Part shown: in pieces, positions 37,897-46,642 of the stretch
How the letters are laid out: each line of letters begins with the position of its first letter
How positions within the stretch are numbered: the stretch's first letter is position 1
From: Burkholderia sp. Bp9142
GTDB lineage: Bacteria; Pseudomonadota; Gammaproteobacteria; Burkholderiales; Burkholderiaceae
Assembly: GCF_003853415.1 (NCBI RefSeq)
Contig: NZ_QTPP01000004.1
Span: forward strand, 186,001 to 250,000
Length of the DNA stretch: 64,000 nucleotides
Direction: 5' to 3'
Program-made: the position numbers and the translations under genes
The notes under the pieces: generated by a model
Databases searched by the model: none
Told to the model about the DNA's origin: nothing
Seen by the model: only the letters and a program-made list of their open reading frames with translations

Positions 37897-38361
37897 ATGA
37901 CACTCGCTCGGGCACAACATGACGGCGTCGATGTCTGGATCATCCAGCTTCCCGGACATGCCGCCTATGCCTATACGCATCTCAAGCGGGTATTCGCATC
38001 CGACGACTCGCGGCATCGCGTCGTGACGGTCGACCTGACGAAACTGCTCGCTTGCGCCGACCGCGACACGACCGACTACGTGCTGCCGTCGGTTCAGTAC
38101 TGGGCGCCCGGCAAGGCCGCCGGCATCCGCGATTTCCTCGACCCGGCCAAGGCCCGGATTCCCGACATGCCGTTCATCACGTTTCGCGAAACAAGAACGC
38201 GGACGCTGCTCGGCATTCCGGGCCTGTCGAAAGTCGGCGTCGCGTCGTTCCGGAACGGCCAGCATCGCGCGCGCTATCTGGCGTATGCGGGGGCGACGAG
38301 CCTGCCCGTCGAGGTGCATGAAACGGAGGCGGATCTGCTCGTGCGGTATTGCGGCGAGTGA
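37897..38361 (+). CDS. Homologue of plasmid fertility-inhibition factors
   Basis: This 154-residue protein starts MTLARAQHDGVDVWIIQLPG. The core VVTVDLTKLLACADRDTTDY and the C-terminal FRNGQHRARYLAYAGATSLP-VEVHE pattern resemble the plasmid fertility-inhibition factor family annotated in Burkholderia and Ralstonia and related to FiwA of IncP plasmids. Those proteins reduce transfer of co-resident conjugative plasmids. A chromosomal copy may be a plasmid or island relic. The ATG at 37897 is preceded by AAGGA. Family assignment is from memory of the pattern. Confidence 0.6.
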   Translation: MTLARAQHDGVDVWIIQLPGHAAYAYTHLKRVFASDDSRHRVVTVDLTKLLACADRDTTDYVLPSVQYWAPGKAAGIRDFLDPAKARIPDMPFITFRETRTRTLLGIPGLSKVGVASFRNGQHRARYLAYAGATSLPVEVHETEADLLVRYCGE

Positions 38362-38557
38362 CGGACGCGACGCTTCGTCGTTTGCGGAATGGGTCGTGCA
38401 GCGGGCAGCCGTTCGATTCGACGCCGACAGGCCGCCAGGCCTCGATCACGTAAATCCGGTCGGTGACCGACGTCCGGTCGATGAAGCTGGTTTCGACGCC
38501 CGTCAATCGCCAGCCGTTGTGCTCGTAGAAGCCGATTGTTTCGACTGCGGGCCGAAT
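38362..38557 (-). pseudogene. Possible remnant of a GNAT acetyltransferase C-terminus
   Basis: On the minus strand one frame reads PAVETIGFYEHNGWRLTGVE followed by DRIYVIEAWRP. The FYEHNGWR step is reminiscent of the last helix-strand of GNAT acetyltransferases. No acetyl-CoA-binding motif (Q/RxxGxG/A) is present upstream, so at most a fragment survives. Confidence 0.25.
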
Positions 38558-38602
38558 CGCAAATCGCGAATCGCATGAGATGCCGCACGACGGCGCCGCC
38601 GC

Positions 38603-38637
38603 CAAAAAAATGCCCCGACGCCTTCCAGGTCGTCGGG
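38603..38637 (-). terminator. Minus-strand intrinsic terminator
   Basis: CCCCGACG (38613-38620) pairs with CGTCGGG (38631-38637), and on the minus strand the stem is followed by CATTTTTTT. A strong Rho-independent form. The only minus-strand sequence upstream of it is about 65 bases that start with a promoter-like TTGACA (38699-38704). Confidence 0.7.
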
Positions 38638-38676
38638 ACCGAACGGCCCTGCAAAGCTGAGGGCACGAGGAACCGA

Positions 38677-38704
38677 TACATTACACGAATGTAAGTATGT
38701 CAAG
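38677..38704 (-). promoter_or_regulatory. Minus-strand promoter-like element with dyad
   Basis: On the minus strand TTGACA (38704-38699) is followed 17 bases later by TGTATC, with TAATGT closer. An inverted repeat TACATT/AATGTA (38677-38682 and 38688-38693) overlaps this spacer and could be a repressor site. The predicted transcript would end at the terminator 38603-38637, giving a very short RNA. Confidence 0.35.
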
Positions 38705-39024
38705 CATTGGCGCTTTACGCCAAGTCACTGGCTTATTCCGCCAATGTGCGGGGCAATGGGCATGCCGCGACGACCGCTTTGCTTTGCGGGTCCACGAACG
38801 ACGCAGAGGTGACCGGGCAACAACGCTCGAATGGCGTGACGGCACCGAGTTGCGGCATCGAGAAGTCGAATGGGCCTCACCCTCGCGGCGCTCCTCGCAA
38901 GATCGCTCTTCGCCGAGCCCCGTAACGGAAAAGCGGCTGCGAGGCGGCTTGAGATAGTGTTGACGTTATACTTTCGACCGGCTTCAACGGCAATCCACAA
39001 ACTTCTTTCTTTCGAGAGATAACT
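38705..39024. other. Gap before the FkbM gene
   Basis: About 320 bases. It contains short inverted TTGGCG/CGCCAA repeats at 38707-38724 and a plus-strand frame of 72 codons of unlikely composition. The last 80 bases are AT-richer and probably contain the promoter of the methyltransferase gene. Confidence 0.35.
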
Positions 39025-40083
39025 ATGGAACGCAGTGTTGGCATTGGCGGAAGACGATGGCTCATCCAGGGCAACGACAGCGACAGCTATATAGCAAAGC
39101 TGACTGACCCATTCGAACCGCAACTTGTATCGATGCTTGCGGTATTGTGCGACAGCGGTGCGCAAGTACTCGATATAGGCGCCAATATCGGCTGCACCGC
39201 GCTCGCGCTTTCGCAGATTGTCAGTGACGGCAAAGTGGTCGCGTTTGAGCCGGTGCCGCGGACATTCGCGAATCTGTCCAAGAACGTTGGCATGATTTCC
39301 AACGTAGCGATACATAATTTCGCCCTCGGAAAACAGACCGGAACGCTGCCTATGCAAGGCTCCGAAGGCGATTCAGCTGGCGCATTCGTCGCCAACCAAT
39401 TTCATATCGCCAATACGGGGTATTTCCAAGTTGATGTTCCGGTGCGCACGCTCGACGAGGCATTCCCTTCGCTCGGACTTGACCGCATCGATTTCATAAA
39501 GATCGATGTTGAAGGGTTTGAACTCGATGTATTCGAAGGCGGTCGCGAGACGCTACAGCGCTTCAAGCCTCGTGTTGTGCTGGAAATGAACCATTTCTGC
39601 CTCAATATGTTCCGGCGCATCACCTATCCGGAATTTCGTGAGCGGCTTTTGAGCATCTTCCCGTACGTATATGCCGTCGACGGTACTCGTTATCTAGATC
39701 TGACCGCAGAAGACGATGCATACGTAGTCGGCTACGAGCATACCCTGCAATTCCGATTTCCGAATCTCGTCGCCGGGTTCGACCGGACCGACCTCATCGC
39801 ACGGCTTTCAACTCTCGATCGGGCCTCATACGTGCTTGCCGAAGCGCATCGCGTCGCAGCCGATTTCGATGCATATCGCGCGGCAGCCGAAGCGGAATCG
39901 AATCAGCTTCGATCGCAACTCGCGTCACATGATGCAGAGCGGGATAGCCTCGAAATTCAAGTTGCCTCCGGTGCAAAGCGCATTGACGAACTTGAGCGCG
40001 AGAAGCATGCACTCCTTGCCTCATCAAGTTGGCGCGTCACCGCGCCGCTCAGATGGCTGAAGTTGAAGGCAATGGGCCAGTGA
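39025..40083 (+). CDS. FkbM-family methyltransferase with C-terminal coiled coil
   Basis: This 352-residue protein has the SAM-binding motif QVLDIGANIGCTALALS (about residues 47-63) and the FkbM region DRIDFIKIDVEGFELDVFEG. FkbM enzymes methylate hydroxyl groups, often on glycans or O-antigen. The tail (about residues 270-352) is charged coiled coil ending SSWRVTAPLRWLKLKAMGQ, an SxWRxTxPLR signature seen at the end of many polysaccharide glycosyl- and methyltransferases. Codon use is visibly AT-richer than neighbours (many ATA, TCA, CAA), indicating horizontal acquisition. It stands alone, about 550 bases from tRNA-His. Confidence 0.9.
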   Translation: MERSVGIGGRRWLIQGNDSDSYIAKLTDPFEPQLVSMLAVLCDSGAQVLDIGANIGCTALALSQIVSDGKVVAFEPVPRTFANLSKNVGMISNVAIHNFALGKQTGTLPMQGSEGDSAGAFVANQFHIANTGYFQVDVPVRTLDEAFPSLGLDRIDFIKIDVEGFELDVFEGGRETLQRFKPRVVLEMNHFCLNMFRRITYPEFRERLLSIFPYVYAVDGTRYLDLTAEDDAYVVGYEHTLQFRFPNLVAGFDRTDLIARLSTLDRASYVLAEAHRVAADFDAYRAAAEAESNQLRSQLASHDAERDSLEIQVASGAKRIDELEREKHALLASSSWRVTAPLRWLKLKAMGQ

Positions 40084-40510
40084 TCACGCCAGCTGCGATA
40101 ACTTGATCTGGACATGCGATTGCGCCTGGATCAATTGACTGTCCCGTCTGCGCGACGATACCGAGTTTCACGAACTGCACCGTCACGGCATCCGCCGGGA
40201 AGATGTCGAGGTACCAATCGGGAAGCGGAAGGCAGGCGAACAACAGCGCGTGAAACTCGCGCAGTTGTTCGCGCGAGCTGAAAACCGTGATAGACGATGC
40301 ACTCGCGCTACAGCGGACCACAAGCGTCCATCTCTTCGGCAACACAAGCCGAAGCGAACAGCCGGAGCGGTCGAATACGAACCGGTCGTGACTGATGCAC
40401 TACTGCGAAAGGAAGCGCACGTCGTGGATGCTCGGGCTGGTCAAATGAGCGCATGATGCGGGAAACCCACGATCGCCGCCGTCAAATACGCGCAATGCGT
40501 AGAACCCAAA
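40084..40510. other. Region with a likely decayed minus-strand gene
   Basis: On the minus strand from about 40345 to 40100 a frame reads SSREQLREFHALLFACLPLP then DWYLDIFPADAVTVQFVKLG, with coding-like codons. It has no good start and runs into the end of the FkbM gene, so it is probably a fragment of an unidentified gene. No other feature seen. Confidence 0.3.
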
Positions 40511-40538
40511 AACAAAAAACCCGCTCGATGGCGGGTTT
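40511..40538 (-). terminator. Intrinsic terminator downstream of tRNA-His
   Basis: AAACCCGC (40517-40524) pairs with GCGGGTTT (40531-40538) around a 6-base loop. On the minus strand the stem runs into TTTTTGTTTTTGG. It ends the tRNA-His transcript. Confidence 0.8.
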
Positions 40539-40541
40539 CTC

Positions 40542-40583
40542 TTGGAAGATGAGCTTCCGTTTTTCCGAAAGCCCATCTTCCAA
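40542..40583 (-). repeat. Long hairpin between tRNA-His and its terminator
   Basis: A 15-base stem with one mismatch (TTGGAAGATGAGCTT at 40542-40556 against 40569-40583) closes a 12-base U/A-rich loop. It lies in the trailer of the tRNA-His transcript, before the terminator. Confidence 0.7.
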
Positions 40584-40630
40584 AACTTGCTGCGGGATCG
40601 GCTAATCGCGCTGCAAGTCATTGAATTTTT

Positions 40631-40707
40631 TGGGGTGGCTGATGGGACTCGAACCCACGACGACAGGAATCACAATCCTGGACTCTACCAACTGAGCTAC
40701 AGCCACC
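40631..40707 (-). tRNA. tRNA-His (anticodon GTG)
   Basis: The minus strand gives a standard cloverleaf: acceptor GTGGCTG/CAGCCAC, D-arm GCTCAGTTGGTAGAGT, anticodon loop TTGTGAT, T-arm with GTTCGAGTC, encoded CCA. The extra 5' G (40707) opposite C73, unique to tRNA-His, is present. dusA, encoding a tRNA-modifying enzyme, ends 59 bases upstream on the same strand. Confidence 0.97.
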
Positions 40708-40765
40708 ACTGATACTACTTTGTTTCTTCGCTGTTTCGTTTCGTGTTCAGCAGCGAAGAACAAGA

Positions 40766-41800
40766 TTATACGAAGACTTTTCCGTCTTGCAAAGCATTTT
40801 TTTCAAAATTTTCGAGAGCGTCGTTCAGATGCGCGCGCGCCTCGTCGAACACGGCCAGATCGGCGCGCGCGAGCTTCTTGTTGTCCGACAGCACGCGACG
40901 CCAACCGCGCGCACCCGCGACACCGCGATACAGCCCGAGTGCGTGCCGGACGATCGCACCGAGATACGTGCCGCGCTTCAGTTCCGCCGCGCAGTATTCG
41001 ATCAGTTTCGCCTCGGCCTCTTCGCGCGTCGGCACCGCAGCGGTCGAACCATAGAAGCGCCCATCGACGCCCGCGAGCACATACGGGTTGTGATAAGCCT
41101 CGCGGCCGAGCATCACGCCGTCGACATGCTCGAGATGCTGCGCGACTTCGTCGAGCGTCTTGATCCCGCCGTTGATCACGATCTCCAGCGACGGGAAATC
41201 GCGCTTCAGCTGATACGCATAGTCGTACTTGAGCGGCGGGATCTCGCGGTTCTCCTTCGGCGACAGCCCCTTCAGGATCGCATTGCGTGCGTGCACGACG
41301 AACGTCTCGCAGCCCGCTTCCGCCACCTTGCCGACGAAGTCCCGCACGAATGCATAATCCTCGACAGCGTCGACACCGATCCGGTGCTTGACCGTGACCG
41401 GCACCGACACCGCATCGCACATCGCCTTCACGCAGTCGGCGACGAGTTGCGGCTCGTTCATCAGGCACGCGCCGAACGCACCGCGCTGCACACGCTCGGA
41501 CGGACAGCCGCAATTCAGGTTGATCTCGTCATAGCCCCACTGCTCGCCGAGCTTCGCGGCGCGCGCGAGATCGTCCGGTTCGCTGCCGCCCAACTGCAGC
41601 GCGACCGGCGACTCGTTCGGCGCGAACGCGAGATGCCGCTGCGCGTCGCCGAACAGCAGCGCGCCCGTCGTGATCATTTCCGTATACAGCCACGTGTCGC
41701 GCGTCAGCGTGCGATGGAACGACCGGCAATGACGGTCGGTCCAGTCGAGCATGGGCGCCACGGAAACGCGGCGGGGAGGAAGCGAGGACGGTGCGGACAT
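40766..41800 (-). CDS. dusA: tRNA-dihydrouridine synthase A
   Basis: This 344-residue flavoenzyme reduces uridines (20/20a) in the tRNA D-loop. Features: FMN barrel start VSVAPMLDWTDRHCRSFHR, catalytic Cys99 in INLNCGCPSERVQRGAFGAC, and the C-terminal helical tRNA-binding domain. The ATG at 41800 (MSAPSSLPPR) gives family length; a TTG eleven codons upstream is possible. dusA loci are frequent phage/island integration sites in proteobacteria, and accessory DNA does lie downstream, beyond tRNA-His. Confidence 0.96.
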   Translation of the reverse strand: MSAPSSLPPRRVSVAPMLDWTDRHCRSFHRTLTRDTWLYTEMITTGALLFGDAQRHLAFAPNESPVALQLGGSEPDDLARAAKLGEQWGYDEINLNCGCPSERVQRGAFGACLMNEPQLVADCVKAMCDAVSVPVTVKHRIGVDAVEDYAFVRDFVGKVAEAGCETFVVHARNAILKGLSPKENREIPPLKYDYAYQLKRDFPSLEIVINGGIKTLDEVAQHLEHVDGVMLGREAYHNPYVLAGVDGRFYGSTAAVPTREEAEAKLIEYCAAELKRGTYLGAIVRHALGLYRGVAGARGWRRVLSDNKKLARADLAVFDEARAHLNDALENFEKNALQDGKVFV

Positions 41801-41878
41801 GGAATTCGGGGCAGCAAGCGGCGCGGGAAACAACCCGAGATTTTACCGCAACGCGACCCGACCGGCCCGGCAGCCTGA

Positions 41879-42133
41879 CTAGACCGGCCCGCCCTCGCCC
41901 AGTTCGGCGTCGATGGCCCGCCGCGCCTCGTCGAGTACGCGCTCGATCACGCGCCGCTCGGTGAGCAGCATCCCGTCGACCTTCACGAGCCGCCAGTCGA
42001 TCCGCACGGCCGCGCCTTCCAGCACGCGGTAGTGCGCATGCTCGCCGTCCCACACCTGCTCGGTCTTCACCTCGATCTCGTAGCCGCGGTACGGCTCGCT
42101 GAAATCGCCGAGATCACTGCCTCTCGGTTCCAT
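41879..42133 (-). CDS. Conserved hypothetical protein, 84 residues
   Basis: A small soluble protein beginning MEPRGSDLGDFSEPYRGYEI, with beta-strand character (YEIEVKTEQVWDGEHAHYRV) and a C-terminal charged helix (TERRVIERVLDEARRAIDAE). GGAG precedes the ATG at 42133. Unknown function. Confidence 0.75.
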   Translation of the reverse strand: MEPRGSDLGDFSEPYRGYEIEVKTEQVWDGEHAHYRVLEGAAVRIDWRLVKVDGMLLTERRVIERVLDEARRAIDAELGEGGPV

Positions 42134-42188
42134 CGCACGCTCCGTGGCGACGCAGCGCCAGGCCGCCTCGGCGGCCGGCGCCGTGCGC

Positions 42189-42386
42189 TCAATCGTATTC
42201 GTTAGACAAAATGGATTTGCCGTCGGCGGTCAGGTCGACGCGGTCGGCCGCCGCCTGGTAGATCAGCCCTTCGTTCAGCAACGCATAGACGACATCGTCG
42301 AACGCGGCCGGAACCGGCCGGCTGTCGCCGAACTGGTCGATCCACTTCAGCGCCTCGATGGCTTCGGGAGAAAGGATGGGGGTCAT
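42189..42386 (-). CDS. Hypothetical protein, 65 residues
   Basis: A small acidic protein starting MTPILSPEAIEALKWIDQFG and ending SILSNEYD. The layout (helix, then ALLNEGLIYQAAADRVDLTADGK) resembles a winged-helix-like small domain, but this is only a guess. GGAGG precedes the ATG at 42386. It is possibly co-transcribed with the 84-residue gene downstream. Confidence 0.7.
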   Translation of the reverse strand: MTPILSPEAIEALKWIDQFGDSRPVPAAFDDVVYALLNEGLIYQAAADRVDLTADGKSILSNEYD

Positions 42387-42526
42387 GCGTTGGCCTCCGG
42401 CGTCGGTGTCGTTCCATCCTAGCACTTCATCCGGACGCCGAATACCGAGGCAAACGCGCGACGCGAAAGCCGGTGCGTCGCGGACGGACAGACCGCCCGC
42501 GCCACCCCGGCACGGAAGACCCGCGC

Positions 42527-42742
42527 TCAGAGGCGCGCGATCGACACTTCGGTGGACTTCACGAGCGCGACGACTTCCGCGCCGACCTTCAGCTCGAGTT
42601 CGTCGACCGAACGCGTCGTGATCACCGACGTGACGATGCCGAACGGCGTCTCGACGTCGACCTCGGACACCACCGGCCCGCGAATGATCTCCTTCACCTT
42701 GCCTTTGAACTGGTTACGCACGTTGATTGCAGTGATGCTCAT
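42527..42742 (-). CDS. TOBE/Mop-domain molybdopterin-binding-like protein (SsuF-like)
   Basis: This 71-residue protein is a single TOBE (Mop) domain: INVRNQFKGKVKEIIRGPVV, then ITTRSVDELELKVGAEVVAL and VKSTEVSIARL. Mop proteins bind molybdate or related oxyanions. It directly follows ssuB on the same strand, the position of ssuF in Pseudomonas sulfonate operons, so a role in sulfonate utilisation is likely. Confidence 0.9.
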   Translation of the reverse strand: MSITAINVRNQFKGKVKEIIRGPVVSEVDVETPFGIVTSVITTRSVDELELKVGAEVVALVKSTEVSIARL

Positions 42743-42799
42743 CGGGTTGATCGCTCCGAAGAAAAAAGTCTGAGAACAGGCGGCCGGTGCCGCCCGGAA

Positions 42800-43759
42800 T
42801 TAAACGGCCCAGCGAATCTGCCCGACCGGTCGTACGTGATCGACTTCAAGCGCCGTGCGCTGATCGGCCCCGCCGGCGCCACCGGCGAGCACGCGTTGCA
42901 GCACACGGTCTTCCAGCGCGGCGAACGCGGCCGATGCGCGCGCACGCGGCCGGTCGAGCGGCACCGGCTGATCGAGGGCGACCCGCCCCTGCTCGATCAG
43001 CAGGATGCGGTCGCCGAGCGCGACGGCTTCCTGCACGTCGTGCGTGACGAGCAACGCGGTGAACCGATGCTCGCGCCACAACCGCTCGATCAGCGCATGC
43101 ATCTCGATCCGGGTCAGCGCGTCGAGCGCGCCGAGCGGCTCGTCGAGCAGCAGCAGTTGCGGCCGGTGCACGAGCGCCCGCGCGAGCGCGACGCGCTGCC
43201 GCTGGCCGCCCGACAACTGCGCGGGCCAGTCGTTCGCCCGCTCGAGCAGCCCGACTTCGTCGAGCACCGCGCGTGCCTGATCGCGCGCGCCGCGACCAAG
43301 GCCCAGCATCACGTTCTGCAGCACGGTCTTCCACGGCAGCAACCGTGCATCCTGGTACATGATCCGCGTGTCGAGCGTGCCGCCGCCCTCGCCGCGCGTC
43401 ACGAGCGCACCGCTGCTCGGCGCCTCGAGCCCTGCGACGAGGCGCAGCAGCGTGGATTTCCCGCAGCCGCTGCGGCCGACGATCGCGACGAAGCTGCCGC
43501 GCGCGATGCCGAGTTCGACGTTGTCGAGCACGGTCCGTGTGCCGAAACGCTTGCTGACACCCGACAGCGTCACCGCGTCGTCCTGTGCCGGGCTGCCGGT
43601 GCGCCGCCGTGCAAGCGGAACGACGGATGCGCCGCCGTCCCGATCGACGATCGCCGCATCCCGTGCGTCGTCGTCGGTCACGCGCGCCTGCGCCAGTTCG
43701 GCCTCGAGGTCTGCGCCGGCGAGCGGGCCGTAGGCGGCCGCCGAAGTGGTCGCATTCAT
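42800..43759 (-). CDS. ssuB: Aliphatic sulfonate ABC transporter ATP-binding protein
   Basis: This 319-residue ATPase has a 60-70 residue N-terminal extension before the nucleotide-binding domain. Walker A is GRSGCGKST, signature [15 protein letters not shown], Walker B with [12 protein letters not shown]. It powers sulfonate import with SsuC. Its ATG overlaps the ssuC stop (ATGA), and AGGAG lies upstream. The long N-terminal extension is longer than in E. coli SsuB. Confidence 0.94.
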   Translation of the reverse strand: MNATTSAAAYGPLAGADLEAELAQARVTDDDARDAAIVDRDGGASVVPLARRRTGSPAQDDAVTLSGVSKRFGTRTVLDNVELGIARGSFVAIVGRSGCGKSTLLRLVAGLEAPSSGALVTRGEGGGTLDTRIMYQDARLLPWKTVLQNVMLGLGRGARDQARAVLDEVGLLERANDWPAQLSGGQRQRVALARALVHRPQLLLLDEPLGALDALTRIEMHALIERLWREHRFTALLVTHDVQEAVALGDRILLIEQGRVALDQPVPLDRPRARASAAFAALEDRVLQRVLAGGAGGADQRTALEVDHVRPVGQIRWAV

Positions 43760-44568
43760 GCCTTTGCTCCTGATTGATAAGCGGGGTGCCAGCGCAGCGT
43801 CACGCGCTCGATCCATTTCGCCAGCACGTCGGCCAGCTTGCCGAGCACCGCATACAGCAGGATGCCGACCACCACCACATCGGTTTGCAGGAATTCGCGC
43901 GCGTTCATCGTCATGTAGCCGATGCCCGACTGCGCGGAAATCGTTTCCGCGACGATCAGCATCACCCACATCAGCCCGAGCGCGAAGCGCACGCCGACGA
44001 GAATCGACGGCAATGCGCCGGGCAGGATCACGTCGCGATACAGCGCGAAGCCGCGCACGCCGTAGCTCTTCGCCATCTCGATCAGGTTCGCGTCGACCGA
44101 GCGGATCCCGTGATACGTGTTGATGTAGACCGGAAAGAACACGCCGAGCGCGACGAGGAACAGCTTCGCCTTCTCGTCGATGCCGAACCACAGGATCACG
44201 AGCGGAATCATCGCGAGCGCGGGGATGTTGCGGATCATCTGGATCGTCGAATCGAGCGCGACCTCTGCCGCTTTCGACAGGCCGGTCGCGAGCCCGAGCG
44301 CCAGGCCGACGCCGCCGCCGATCGCGAAACCGAACAGCGCGCGCCAGGTACTCACCTTCACGTTCGCCCACATCTCGCCCGAGGTCACGAGCGACCACGC
44401 GGCGCGCACGACCGCCACCGGTTCGGGCAGCACGCGGGTCGACAGCCAGCCGACGCGCGCGCCGATCTCCCATGCGGCCAGCAGCGCGAGCGGCACGAGC
44501 CACGGCGCGATACCGCGCCACGTGCGAGCGGCCACGGCGGCAGCGGCCGTCGACGTTTTCGTTGTCAT
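43756..44568 (-). CDS. ssuC: Aliphatic sulfonate ABC transporter permease
   Basis: This 270-residue permease of the SsuC/TauC/NitT family has six hydrophobic helices and the typical stretches [35 protein letters not shown] and [17 protein letters not shown]. It sits between ssuD and ssuB on one transcript. The ATG at 44568 is 17 bases past the ssuD stop. Confidence 0.95.
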   Translation of the reverse strand: MTTKTSTAAAAVAARTWRGIAPWLVPLALLAAWEIGARVGWLSTRVLPEPVAVVRAAWSLVTSGEMWANVKVSTWRALFGFAIGGGVGLALGLATGLSKAAEVALDSTIQMIRNIPALAMIPLVILWFGIDEKAKLFLVALGVFFPVYINTYHGIRSVDANLIEMAKSYGVRGFALYRDVILPGALPSILVGVRFALGLMWVMLIVAETISAQSGIGYMTMNAREFLQTDVVVVGILLYAVLGKLADVLAKWIERVTLRWHPAYQSGAKA

Positions 44569-44584
44569 CGCAGGCCTCCTTCGC

Positions 44585-45742
44585 TCAGCTCTGGCTTGCC
44601 TTAGGCAGGTAGTTGTTGCCGACGATCTCGCCGAACGGACCCGACAGCGGGCCGGACGGCCGCTTTGCACCCTCGCCCTTGATCAGCGGGAACACGAGCT
44701 CGGCAAAACGGTAAGACTCCTCGAGGTGCGGATAGCCGGACAGGATGAACGTCTCGATGCCGAGGTCCGCGTATTCGCGCATGCGCTCCGCGACCTGCTC
44801 GGGATTGCCGACGAGCGCGGTACCGGCGCCCCCACGTACGAGCCCGACACCGGCCCACAGGTTCGGATACACCTCGAGCGCCTCGCGGCCGCCGCGCTTG
44901 CCGCCGTGCAACGCGGCCATCCGGCGCTGGCCTTCCGAATCCATGTTCGAGAATGCCTTCTGCGCACGGGCGATCGTCTCGTCGTCGAGACGGCTGATGA
45001 GGCGCTCGGCATCGCGCCATGCTTCGTCCTCGGTCTCGCGCACGATCACGTGCATGCGGATGCCGAACCGGATCTTGCGGCCGCGCGATTCGGCGCGCGC
45101 ACGGATGTCGGCGATCTTCTTCGCGACGGCCTCGGGCGGCTCTCCCCAGGTCAGATAGGTGTCGATGTGATCCGCGGCGATCGCGTGCGCGGCCGGCGAC
45201 GACCCGCCGAACCACAACGGCGGATGCGGACGCTGCACGGGCGGGTAAAGCGCCTTGCCGCCCTTCGACTGAAGGTGCTTGCCGATGTAGTCGAAGCCGC
45301 CGTTGTCGTGCGATGCGGCAAGCAGCCCGCGCCAGATGTGCAGGAAATCGTCGGTGATCTCGTAGCGCGTGTCGTGATCGGCGAACAGTCCATCGCCTTC
45401 GAGCTCGGCGGCATCGCCCCCCGTCACGACGTTGATCAGCAGGCGGCCGCCCGACAGGCGGTCGAAGGTCGCGGCCATCCGCGCGGCCAGCCCCGGCGAT
45501 GCAATGCCCGGACGCACCGCGACCAGGAACTTCAGGCGCTGCGTCGCCGGAATCAGGCTCGACGCGACGACCCACGCATCCTCGCAGGAACGGCCGGTCG
45601 GCAGCAGCACGCCTTCATAGCCGAGCGTGTCGGCCGCGACGGCGATCTGCTTGAAATAATCGTAGTCCGCGGCGCGCGCGCCTTCGGCGGTGCCGAGATA
45701 ACGGCTGTCGCCGTGCGTGGGGATAAACCAGAAAACATTCAT
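44585..45742 (-). CDS. ssuD: FMNH2-dependent alkanesulfonate monooxygenase
   Basis: This 385-residue luciferase-fold enzyme releases sulfite and aldehyde from alkanesulfonates using reduced flavin. Family blocks: [63 protein letters not shown] precedes the ATG at 45742. It is the first visible gene of the ssu operon. Neither the flavin reductase (ssuE) nor the binding protein (ssuA) lies upstream. Confidence 0.96.
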   Translation of the reverse strand: MNVFWFIPTHGDSRYLGTAEGARAADYDYFKQIAVAADTLGYEGVLLPTGRSCEDAWVVASSLIPATQRLKFLVAVRPGIASPGLAARMAATFDRLSGGRLLINVVTGGDAAELEGDGLFADHDTRYEITDDFLHIWRGLLAASHDNGGFDYIGKHLQSKGGKALYPPVQRPHPPLWFGGSSPAAHAIAADHIDTYLTWGEPPEAVAKKIADIRARAESRGRKIRFGIRMHVIVRETEDEAWRDAERLISRLDDETIARAQKAFSNMDSEGQRRMAALHGGKRGGREALEVYPNLWAGVGLVRGGAGTALVGNPEQVAERMREYADLGIETFILSGYPHLEESYRFAELVFPLIKGEGAKRPSGPLSGPFGEIVGNNYLPKASQS

Positions 45743-46081
45743 CTGCTGCTCCTGCTTGACTGTTCTTGCCGGAATCTGGATAAAACGAGGCCTACTCGCG
45801 TCGCGGACGAGCGACGCATGCATGGTGTGCGTTCGAATCGGGATGGCTCGCCGGTCGGGCCGTGCAGCGGGCGAGTACGCGATTGCACGGCTGTTTCTGG
45901 GAAATCAGTCTATGGATCGGTGCAGGGCTTTGGAACGATTTTTTTGAGCTTAGGTTTTCCGCTTTCGTGATTAGCACGACGCTCCAGCGAATATCGCGTC
46001 GGCCGGGCCCTAGCCGGGCCCTATAATGACGCACCTGTCCGAATAACTTCGCGCGTACGGCCCCGGCCGTACGCGCCTGCA
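45743..46081. other. Divergent upstream region of the ssu operon
   Basis: About 340 bases between ssuD and a membrane-protein gene in the opposite direction. An AT-rich patch around 45930-45970 is a plausible promoter/regulator region for ssu (CysB or SsuR type). No ssuA or ssuE fragment is visible. Confidence 0.45.
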
Positions 46082-46522
46082 ATGCACTCATCGATGCAGA
46101 AAGTCATCCTGCCGTTCCTGTCCGGCTTCCTGGCCGCCCTCTTCTTTCGCGAAGCGACGCTCGCGCTCCTGCACACGGCCGACCTGATCGCCGCAGCCGG
46201 CTTCTCCACGCAACCGTTCGCGCCGCTCGGCATTCCTGAATTTGTCGCGAACGCGCTGATCAGCGCGTGCTGCGCGATCCCGATGGCGTGGCTGCTGCGC
46301 GTGTCGCCGGAGCGCGAGGCGCCGTGGATCGGCGCGCTGGTGTTCGGCGGCATCGTGCTGACGGCCGCACGCGTGTTCGCGATCGATCCGCTGCGCGGGA
46401 TCTGGCCATCGGGCAACATGATGCCGGTGCTCACAGCCGGTTTCGCGGCGAACGCGCTCTGGGGTTTCGGCGCGCTCGTGTTCATGCGTGCGTTCATGTC
46501 GGACGACGCCGGCGCCGATTGA
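46082..46522 (+). CDS. Hypothetical inner-membrane protein
   Basis: This 146-residue protein has four hydrophobic segments (VILPFLSGFLAALFF, FVANALISACCAIPMAWLL, IGALVFGGIVLTAARVFA, LTAGFAANALWGFGALVFM). No known family or charged active site. The start could be 46082 or the second Met at 46094 (MQKVIL). A strong bidirectional terminator follows. Confidence 0.75.
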   Translation: MHSSMQKVILPFLSGFLAALFFREATLALLHTADLIAAAGFSTQPFAPLGIPEFVANALISACCAIPMAWLLRVSPEREAPWIGALVFGGIVLTAARVFAIDPLRGIWPSGNMMPVLTAGFAANALWGFGALVFMRAFMSDDAGAD

Positions 46523-46582
46523 CGTACGTCTTGCGGCGAGGCGCGGCCCGCCGCCGCCGAGCTCGATCGGCATCCGCCAGTG

Positions 46583-46616
46583 AAAAGGCCGCCTGCATGT
46601 GCAGGCGGCCTTTTTT
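46583..46616. terminator. Bidirectional terminator
   Basis: AAAAGGCCGCCTGC (46583-46596) pairs with GCAGGCGGCCTTTT, loop ATGT, followed by T6 on the plus strand; the A4 arm gives the minus strand a T tract too. It separates the converging 46082 gene and the acyl-CoA hydrolase gene. Confidence 0.9.
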
Positions 46617-46642
46617 GCTTTTCACGTCGATACCGCGGCGCG

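Noticed and set aside
38707-38925. Plus-strand frame of 72 codons before the FkbM gene
   Set aside because: It needs a TTG start, has no ribosome site and an irregular Ser/Gly/Asn/Pro composition; not enough to call a gene.
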